From NCBI GenBank assembly GCA_964568365.1, contig CAZMQF010000069.1, positions 1-12,988 of the forward strand: a DNA stretch of 12,988 bases, written 5' to 3'. The translations under genes and the position numbers were made by a program. The DNA comes from CAYLMG01 sp964568365. GTDB taxonomy: Bacteria > Planctomycetota > Phycisphaerae > Sedimentisphaerales > Anaerobacaceae. Positions 7,316 through 12,988 of this stretch are shown here, piece after piece (the first letter of the stretch is position 1; each line of letters starts with the position of its first letter). The notes below the pieces were generated by a model. That model did not search any database and was not told the DNA's origin. It was given only the letters and a program-made list of their open reading frames with translations.

Positions 7316-8278
7316 TTATGGTATTTGAATAAAATCCTCCCACCCGATTATATTCTCTACCTCACCATCCGCTAGATACTCATAACTCGTAACAGCATTT
7401 TGAATCCCCAAGGCATTCGCAAATTTATGCATTTGCTCACTTGCAAAAAAGCCCTCTGAAGGATGAAAATGGCCTTTTGGGCTAATAAAGTTAGAGCCGG
7501 AAATTAGTTTTTCCATTTCACTTGCCATCTCTTTCTGTTCTCTTGAACCAGGTTGTATTATCCTATATTCATCTGAATTCATCTTTTTTTTAATGAAGCT
7601 TTCCGCTAATTTAATCCAAATATTATTAACTTTAAAATTTTGCTCTAAATAATTCTGTATTTCTTCTTGAGAACTTAAGCCCCTCTCTTTGATATCCGGC
7701 AACAAACTTTTCATTTGTTCTTCCATCAACTGCGGATTCTCCGCCAAGAATTGTTGTATTTCTTCAGGATTCTTAAAAAAGGCGTCCAATTCCTTACTAA
7801 AAGATTTCATTTTCTGATTAAATTCTTTCATCTTTTTAGGTAATTTGATTTTTCCAAAAGGCGAGGAAACTCTTAAAATTTTGCGAATTTCATCAATTAT
7901 TTTCTTACCATCAACCAATTTTGCAAATACCTCCGGTCGCCCCTTAAGCCTTTTTCTTTCTTTATTCGGCACCTTCTCGCCGAAATAATCCGGACATGAA
8001 TTGTACTCATCAACCAATTTGCCGTCTCTATAATACCAATAACAAAATACATCATCGTCATGAACGACCAATCTAAGAACATCATAATTAACCATATTTG
8101 CAATTGCATCAGCGAGAGGAACCTGACCATAATTATCAGGAAAAACACCAATCCAACCGTTAATTGGCTTTGACATAAAGAATTTATATCCCTCTCTTTT
8201 TGAAATGTCTGCAAGAACATTCCTTATGTAATCTGATGATTCCGAACGAATATGAATTGAATCATAAAAACCTCCCAT
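7316..8278 (-). CDS. Uncharacterised protein with Lys/Glu-rich central segment
   Basis: I do not recognise a named family with a function. The 320-residue protein looks cytoplasmic, with no signal peptide or membrane segment. Three parts are visible. Residues 1-135 look folded and conserved in style, with GWIGVFPDNYG (41-51), LRLVVHDDDVFCYWYYRDGK (68-87) and DEYNSCPDYFGE (90-101). Residues 140-260 are highly charged and helical, probably a coiled coil, with little aromatic content. The C-terminal 60 residues look folded again (HKFANALGIQNAVTSYEYL, then GWEDFIQIP). I have an impression that proteins with the N- and C-terminal parts directly joined exist, which would make the middle an insertion, but this is memory and not tested. 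GC in 7561-7860 is about 30 percent, below the neighbours. A GGGAGGA site 7 bases before the ATG spans the end of the upstream dehydrogenase gene, so the two are co-transcribed. Confidence 0.85.
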   Translation of the reverse strand: MGGFYDSIHIRSESSDYIRNVLADISKREGYKFFMSKPINGWIGVFPDNYGQVPLADAIANMVNYDVLRLVVHDDDVFCYWYYRDGKLVDEYNSCPDYFGEKVPNKERKRLKGRPEVFAKLVDGKKIIDEIRKILRVSSPFGKIKLPKKMKEFNQKMKSFSKELDAFFKNPEEIQQFLAENPQLMEEQMKSLLPDIKERGLSSQEEIQNYLEQNFKVNNIWIKLAESFIKKKMNSDEYRIIQPGSREQKEMASEMEKLISGSNFISPKGHFHPSEGFFASEQMHKFANALGIQNAVTSYEYLADGEVENIIGWEDFIQIP

Positions 8279-8282
8279 ATTA

Positions 8283-11162
8283 TCATCCTCCCTTTTTAAA
8301 ACACTCTGCCAATAATTTTATCGGATGAATCGCCTTTTTGCCGCTTATATGTTCTATCTGCATACCGCAGGCGGCACATTCTGTCAATACTATCTTACCT
8401 GAAGTCCGTTTCAAAGCATCTTTTAAATTCTCCGATATTTTTTCAGAAAGCTCGTATTTGTCCTTCTGCATCCCGTATGTCCCTGCCAGGCCGCAACAGC
8501 CGGCTTTCAGGTCAACAGCCTTAAAACCACACAGCTTATCAAGAAGCTCTATACTCGCACCTGTCGAGCCGAGCGCAAACAAATGACAGGGTGTATGATA
8601 AGCAAATTCACCTGCCAGCTTTGCCGCGGCAGGTTTTAATTTCCCCTCTTTATATAAATCAAAAAGATAATTCATCAGCTCGAATGTATTTTCTGAAACA
8701 AGTTTTGCATCTTCACCGGCGACAAAATGCCTTAGCTCTTTTTGTAAACAAAGAGCAGCGCTGGGTTCGGAGCAGATGATTTTGTAACCTGCTTTGACGG
8801 CCTGCACCAGATGTTCCACATTGAAAGCCAAATCCTTTTTCGCAGTTTTTATGTCACCATAACAAAGGGCATGCAAAGGTACCGGCCGCTGTTTCGGTAA
8901 TGTAACATCGATATTATTATGCCTTAAAAAATCAATTACCGCAAAGCCCAGCTCGTGGTCATTATAATTGGCAAATGTATCAACAAAATAAGCGACCTTT
9001 CCAACCGGTTTTTCAATCGGTCCAAGCTTTGCCAAATACTTATTTGCCCTTTTCAAAAAGCTGCCCCGATTGAAAGCGGGCATCTGCCTGCGTCTGTCAA
9101 GGCCGGCTGCTTTTTCAAGCAGCCTCTTAAAAAGCCGAATCCGCATAATAAAATTTGAAAGCCAGTTAAACTTACTGCCAAGCACACTAAGATAACGATT
9201 CCTCGATAAAGTAAATTCTGCCCTTTTTAATCCCTTACGCTTAACATACTGAGCTCGTGCAGCAACCATCAATTTTGAAACATCAACACCCGAGGGACAT
9301 TCGACAGAGCAGAGTTTGCAATTTATGCACAAATCCAGAAACTTTTTGAACTCGACCGATTCAAAATCCTTTTCATTTATTTTGCCTTTCATCCATAAAC
9401 TTAGAACATTGGCCTTGGCTCTTGAGCTGCCAAGTTCCTCATCGAGCGCTCTGAAAACAGGACACAGGCGCAAATCTGTTTCTTTAGCCAGACACAGGCC
9501 GCAACCGTTGCACTGCTCAAGCTCGGTTAAAAGCTCATCACCTTCAAAAAGCAGACCGGCTTGCAATCTTTCGGGCAAAAATTCGTCTTCAGCCTTTAAG
9601 TTTTTTATCATAATATCGGGGTCACTATTAATAATTTTGCCGGGATTCATAATGCCGGCTGGGTCAAAGATATTTTTTATCTTGCACAAAACATCGTAGA
9701 ATTCGTCTCCGAACTGGCTTCTGATAAAAGCGGCTCTGACGAGGCCGTCTGCGTGCTCACCGCTGATTGAACCGCCGAGCGACCAGGCAAGCGAAAAAAC
9801 TTCATTCGCAAGTGCAACCATTTTCTGCACATCTGCCTGTCGGCTTAAATCAAGGTAAGGCCTGATATGCAGCTCGCCGTCACCCGCATGACCATAATAG
9901 GAAAGGGCAATATCATAGCGTTTGCCGAACTTCTCTATGCCGGAAATATATTCAGCAAGTTTACTGCTGTCCACAGATACATCTTCAATGAATGGGACAG
10001 GGTGCTTTCTTGTCTTTTTTCTGTCGAGCAAAGGCACAGCGTCATTGCGTAATTTCCACAATCTGTTTTGCTGTTCAGTGTCAAAAACAATTTTTCGGTT
10101 AACGGCGAGTTTTCCAACTGCAGAACTTGTTTTTTCGCTTTTTTCCTTTACCTGCTGCTCTGAATCGCCGGTATGCTCAACCAGAAGAACGGCCTCTGCC
10201 GAAGGCAGGATGTCCCTGTATTGCGGCAGAGCATCCCTTGCCACATCCAGCAGAGTTTTATCCATCAGCTCACAGGCTGAGGCTCCGCTATCCATAATAA
10301 CAGCTGCCGCGTGCGCCATCTTTTCGAGCGAATCAAACTCAAGCAGCAGCAAGGCCTCCGCCTGGGGCAATTTGACCGTTCTAAGCCTGATTTTTGTAAA
10401 TATTGCCAGTGTCCCCTCAGAGCCGGCCAAAAGTTTCGCCATATCTATTCTGCCGTTGTGACAAATTCCTGCGATGTTATAACCGCTTCGATTACGCTTT
10501 GAGTGGGGAAGCGCTTTTTTTATAACTTCGTCATTATCAGATAATACTGCCAGGCATTTTCCGGCTATCGAACCGACGGTGTCCGGTTTTGACGAAGGCT
10601 GAAAATCATTTTGAAACTCAACCACGCTGCCGTCTGACAGTACCGCTTCAAGGGATTCGACGTAGTCGGCCATATAACCATACTGAAGAGAATGGGCACC
10701 TGTTGAATTATTGGCAACGCAGCCGCCGATTACGGCTCTGTTGGACGTGGATGGGTCCGGACCAATTCTCCTTTTGTATTTTGAAAGGAAACCATTTAAA
10801 TCATCAAGCACTACACCAGGCTGAGTAAAAACAATCTTACCATTTTGCTCGGCGGAAATTATTCTATTCATATACCGTCGTATATCAAGAACGATACCGC
10901 TGGAAAGTGACTCTCCTGCCACACCGCTCCCGGCACCACGAGCAGCGACAGGTATATTATTCTCGGCGGCATATTTTACAGTTGCAACAATATCATCAAT
11001 GTCACGAGGGACGAGAACACAGGTCGGTATTAGCCTGTAAATGCTTGCATCACTGCTGTAAGCGGCTCTGTGCAGCATGTCAACAAAAACGTTGCCACGC
11101 ACGATTTGCTCTAAGTCACCCCCAATATCTGCCGATGTCTTCTTCATCTGCACTTTTTTCAC
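8283..11162 (-). CDS. FAD-linked D-2-hydroxyacid dehydrogenase fused to Fe-S/CCG module (GlcD-GlcF / YdiJ type)
   Basis: This 959-residue enzyme probably oxidises a D-2-hydroxy acid (glycolate, D-lactate or D-2-hydroxyglutarate) and passes electrons via Fe-S clusters to a membrane acceptor. The FAD-binding domain (about 45-265) has ARGAGSGVAGE (74-84), GPDPSTS (134-140) and GGCVANNSTGAHSLQYG (146-162). The catalytic C-terminal oxidase domain (about 265-510) has GHAGDGELHIRP with H425/H432 and SGEHADG with E469/H470, the metal-binding set known in D-2-hydroxyglutarate dehydrogenases, and ends NPGKI. Two 4Fe-4S motifs follow: C551, C554, C557, C567 and C612, C615, C618, C622. Two CCG-type domains close it. 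The second is complete (C859, C889-C890-G891, C929, C932); the first keeps only C767 (ALCYGD). The GTG start overlaps the mlaF stop in GTGA; an ATG five codons on is an alternative. The substrate cannot be chosen from sequence alone. Confidence 0.92.
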   Translation of the reverse strand: MKKVQMKKTSADIGGDLEQIVRGNVFVDMLHRAAYSSDASIYRLIPTCVLVPRDIDDIVATVKYAAENNIPVAARGAGSGVAGESLSSGIVLDIRRYMNRIISAEQNGKIVFTQPGVVLDDLNGFLSKYKRRIGPDPSTSNRAVIGGCVANNSTGAHSLQYGYMADYVESLEAVLSDGSVVEFQNDFQPSSKPDTVGSIAGKCLAVLSDNDEVIKKALPHSKRNRSGYNIAGICHNGRIDMAKLLAGSEGTLAIFTKIRLRTVKLPQAEALLLLEFDSLEKMAHAAAVIMDSGASACELMDKTLLDVARDALPQYRDILPSAEAVLLVEHTGDSEQQVKEKSEKTSSAVGKLAVNRKIVFDTEQQNRLWKLRNDAVPLLDRKKTRKHPVPFIEDVSVDSSKLAEYISGIEKFGKRYDIALSYYGHAGDGELHIRPYLDLSRQADVQKMVALANEVFSLAWSLGGSISGEHADGLVRAAFIRSQFGDEFYDVLCKIKNIFDPAGIMNPGKIINSDPDIMIKNLKAEDEFLPERLQAGLLFEGDELLTELEQCNGCGLCLAKETDLRLCPVFRALDEELGSSRAKANVLSLWMKGKINEKDFESVEFKKFLDLCINCKLCSVECPSGVDVSKLMVAARAQYVKRKGLKRAEFTLSRNRYLSVLGSKFNWLSNFIMRIRLFKRLLEKAAGLDRRRQMPAFNRGSFLKRANKYLAKLGPIEKPVGKVAYFVDTFANYNDHELGFAVIDFLRHNNIDVTLPKQRPVPLHALCYGDIKTAKKDLAFNVEHLVQAVKAGYKIICSEPSAALCLQKELRHFVAGEDAKLVSENTFELMNYLFDLYKEGKLKPAAAKLAGEFAYHTPCHLFALGSTGASIELLDKLCGFKAVDLKAGCCGLAGTYGMQKDKYELSEKISENLKDALKRTSGKIVLTECAACGMQIEHISGKKAIHPIKLLAECFKKGG
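8286..8292 (-). promoter_or_regulatory. Shine-Dalgarno of the unknown gene, inside the dehydrogenase 3' end
   Basis: GGGAGGA on the minus strand lies 7 bases before the ATG at 8278 and is made of the last codons (Gly-Gly) of the upstream gene, whose TGA occupies 8283-8285. This fixes the start and implies that ribosomes terminating on the dehydrogenase help initiation here. Confidence 0.8.
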
Positions 11163-12013
11163 TTTGAATCACGCGGCTGTAACTTCAAATGGTTGATGAC
11201 GCCGCCAGTTCGCAACACTTTAAGCTCTTCATTACTGACCCGGCCGTTGATAAACTGCTGAACAACACGGTCAGAATGATTGCGGATAAAATCTGCGTCG
11301 CCGTCGGCGATAATTTTTCCGTCATGTAACATAATAATACGATCTGCTATTTTATAAGCGCTTGTTATATCGTGAGTTACGGCAACACTTGTCAGGCCGA
11401 GACCTTTTTGTAACTTTAAGACAAGCTCGTTAATTATATCTGCACGAATTGGGTCCAGTCCTGTTGTGGGCTCGTCATACAATATCACTTCGGGATTCAA
11501 GGCGATTGCCCGAGCCAGTGCAACTCTTTTGCGCTGCCCTCCGGAAAGCTGAGCCGGAAAGTAATTTTGAAAACCATCAAGACCAACCAATGCCAGTTTC
11601 GATTTGACAAGCTCATCAAGACCGCTTACCTTCTTCGTCTTATAACTCCGCCTTACAGGAAACAATATATTTTCAGCTACCGTTAGGCTGTCAAATAAGG
11701 CGCCGCCCTGAAAAAGAAAGCCAAAATTCATTCGTATTTTATCCAACTGGTCTTCCTCAAGCTCATCGATGCGCTGTCCCTTGAAATAGACCCTGCCCGA
11801 ACTCGGTCGTAATAAAGCTATTAAATGCTTTATCAGAACAGTCTTGCCACATCCGCTCGGGCCGATTACTACAGTGGTTTTGCCCTTCTCTATCGCCAAA
11901 TTAATATTATCGAGGACAACATTTACGCCGAACTTTTTGGTGACATTTTCCAAAAAAATTATACCATCATCCTTACAAGGCTGAGAGTTTTTTTCCTGTG
12001 CCTGCGTTTCCAT
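11159..12013 (-). CDS. mlaF: MlaF-type ABC transporter ATP-binding protein
   Basis: This is the ATPase of an Mla/Mce-type transporter that moves phospholipids between the inner and outer membranes; it acts on the cytoplasmic face with MlaE. The 284 residues contain all ABC motifs: Walker A GPSGCGKT (51-58), Q-loop Q102 in FLFQGGALFDSLTV, signature LSGGQ (156-160) followed by RKRVALARAIALNP, Walker B ILYDE (D180/E181) with the D-loop TTGLDP, and H-loop H214 in VTHD. The GGALFDSLTV stretch and the C-terminal QQFINGR resemble MlaF (RQFLDG in E. coli) rather than amino-acid importers. It follows mlaE after 62 bases and overlaps the next gene by 4. The N-terminal 16 residues are a polar extension. 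The Shine-Dalgarno is weak. No mlaD (MCE-domain) gene follows, which is unusual for this family. Confidence 0.93.
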   Translation of the reverse strand: METQAQEKNSQPCKDDGIIFLENVTKKFGVNVVLDNINLAIEKGKTTVVIGPSGCGKTVLIKHLIALLRPSSGRVYFKGQRIDELEEDQLDKIRMNFGFLFQGGALFDSLTVAENILFPVRRSYKTKKVSGLDELVKSKLALVGLDGFQNYFPAQLSGGQRKRVALARAIALNPEVILYDEPTTGLDPIRADIINELVLKLQKGLGLTSVAVTHDITSAYKIADRIIMLHDGKIIADGDADFIRNHSDRVVQQFINGRVSNEELKVLRTGGVINHLKLQPRDSK

Positions 12014-12075
12014 TTTCTCTTGTATAACCTCTTAAACTTAAAGCAACACAGTATACCGTTAACACAAATGTTTCA

Positions 12076-12885
12076 CTAAAGCAAACTTCTCATTGGCCAG
12101 AGTGTATTGTAAATAGCCTTAAAAATCACAACGAGCGCAAAATCGATAGCCAGTATTGAAATAAAGCTGGCAACAAAAGCTTCGGTACAGGCCTGTCCCA
12201 CCCCGTGAGCTCCTTCTCTGCAGGTAAAACCCTTGTAACAGCTTATGGCTGCGATAGCTGCACCAAAGAAAAATCCCTTTACTACGCCGATACTCAAATC
12301 CCATAACTCAACGCCCTGTGCACTGTACTCCCAGTAAGGCTGGCTGTTAATGTGAAGATAATACACGCTTACGAAAAATCCTCCAAGACTGCACATCAGG
12401 TCGGCAAAGATAATCAGGATAGGTGTAAGCAGCAGACAGGCCAGAATCCGCGGTGCAACAAGATACCGCATCGGGTCTGTACCCATACTCCTGACAGCTT
12501 CAATCTGTTCGGTAACCTTCATTGTCCCCAGCTCAGCTGTCAATGCGCCGCCGATTCGCCCCGCGAGCATAACCGCAGCAAGAACAGGGCCGAGCTCCTT
12601 AACACCGGAAATATTGATTAACACACCGAGCCTTTCCTCAAAACCCATAAATGCAAGCTGGTCATAAGCCTGAATCGCAAGCGTCATTCCGACAAAAGCA
12701 CCAGTTATCATTATGACTGGCATAGACCGTACGCCGATAATATACATCTGTGTCCAAATCAAAGGGTACGCAGCGGGTTTGAAACAGCTTGCTATGGAAA
12801 CAACCAGAGACCGCCAGACGAATCGGCTGAACTGACCTGCTTTTTCCACATCATTTACAAACCTGTCGTTAAGCGCAGCTATCAT
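12076..12885 (-). CDS. mlaE: MlaE-type ABC transporter permease
   Basis: This inner-membrane permease (MlaE/YrbE family) pairs with MlaF in intermembrane phospholipid transport. The 269 residues are full length. An N-terminal amphipathic region (about 1-45) precedes hydrophobic segments near 48-72, 98-116, 145-178, 203-217 and 236-256. The family hallmark KELGPVLAAVMLAGRIGGAL, then TAELGTMKVTEQIEAVRSMG, spans about 96-135 and includes the coupling helix that contacts MlaF; PMRYLVAPR follows. The ATG is preceded 8 bases upstream by AGGAG. It is the first gene of the five-gene run, and the 103 bases upstream to the window edge look like a promoter region. Function as a lipid permease is family knowledge; direction of transport and substrate are not shown here. 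Confidence 0.94.
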   Translation of the reverse strand: MIAALNDRFVNDVEKAGQFSRFVWRSLVVSIASCFKPAAYPLIWTQMYIIGVRSMPVIMITGAFVGMTLAIQAYDQLAFMGFEERLGVLINISGVKELGPVLAAVMLAGRIGGALTAELGTMKVTEQIEAVRSMGTDPMRYLVAPRILACLLLTPILIIFADLMCSLGGFFVSVYYLHINSQPYWEYSAQGVELWDLSIGVVKGFFFGAAIAAISCYKGFTCREGAHGVGQACTEAFVASFISILAIDFALVVIFKAIYNTLWPMRSLL

Positions 12886-12893
12886 AATATTAA

Positions 12894-12898
12894 CTCCT
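12894..12898 (-). promoter_or_regulatory. Shine-Dalgarno of mlaE
   Basis: AGGAG on the minus strand lies 8 bases before the ATG at 12885 and supports that start. Confidence 0.75.
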
Positions 12899-12917
12899 AC
12901 ATCAAAAATTAACTTTC

Positions 12918-12959
12918 CTTGAAAGATTCAAGAACAAAAAATTTATTATGAACCATAAT
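12918..12959. repeat. Pair of 6-3-6 inverted repeats upstream of mlaE
   Basis: CTTGAA-AGA-TTCAAG (12918-12932) and ATTATG-AAC-CATAAT (12945-12959) are two perfect inverted repeats of identical geometry, with centres 27 bases apart, lying 33-74 bases before the mlaE start codon. They differ in sequence, so they would be two distinct sites or one chance pair. Possible roles are repressor operators or small hairpins in the leader of the mlaE run. A weak sigma70-like pair (TTGTAT, 17 bases, GATTAT on the minus strand, about 12955-12984) overlaps the second repeat. Confidence 0.3.
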
Positions 12960-12988
12960 CTCATTTAAGCTAAAATAATACAATACCT

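Noticed and set aside
7316..8278. Unknown protein as an anti-phage or toxin-antitoxin component
   Set aside because: No nuclease, NTPase, toxin or DNA-binding motif is visible, and the neighbours are housekeeping or metabolic genes.
9922..10461. 179-codon plus-strand open frame antisense to the dehydrogenase
   Set aside because: Ser-rich translation typical of an antisense shadow; the opposite strand carries clear FAD-domain motifs.

Overview
The window is ordinary bacterial chromosome carrying ten protein genes (one truncated by the window edge). I see no tRNA, rRNA, CRISPR array, insertion sequence or phage gene. An MlaE/MlaF lipid transporter indicates a cell with an outer membrane. The gene mix (PdxB, a half-length ferritin of encapsulated-ferritin type, AmrS, a fused FAD/Fe-S/CCG dehydrogenase) and the moderate GC suggest an anaerobic or microaerophilic environmental lineage. 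Planctomycetota (Phycisphaerae-like) is my best guess, from general resemblance only, with no marker gene to settle it.

Layout. (1) Plus strand, 2-3779: the 3' third of carB (carbamoyl-phosphate synthase large subunit), a 100-base gap with nothing recognisable, then a full-length lon protease. (2) Minus strand, 5761 to 3769: pdxB followed by folP. The two overlap by 14 bases, so they form a cofactor-biosynthesis pair (pyridoxal phosphate, folate). The folP end overlaps the lon end tail to tail. (3) A divergent 159-base intergenic region with two promoter-like TATAAT boxes and an inverted repeat drives a 98-residue ferritin-like protein on the plus strand (5921-6217). (4) Minus strand, 12885 to 6238: a compact five-gene run, mlaE - mlaF - FAD/Fe-S dehydrogenase - unknown protein - amrS. 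It has a strong Shine-Dalgarno at its head, gene junctions of 62, -4, 4 and roughly 40 bases, and a hairpin with a T-tract at its end.

How the genes work together. MlaE and MlaF are the permease and ATPase of a phospholipid transporter, but no mlaD follows. Instead mlaF overlaps by 4 bases the gene of a 959-residue GlcD/GlcF-type dehydrogenase that probably oxidises a D-2-hydroxy acid and passes electrons through Fe-S clusters. The unknown gene is read from a Shine-Dalgarno lying across the end of the dehydrogenase gene. AmrS is a radical SAM enzyme whose usual partners (AMMECR1 and Memo proteins) are not in the window. No functional link among these five is obvious from sequence.

The most worthwhile leads are the EncFtn-like half-ferritin without an encapsulin or targeting tail, and the unknown 320-residue protein with an AT-rich, Lys/Glu-rich middle segment. 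I did not find convincing evidence of a wholly new multi-gene system.
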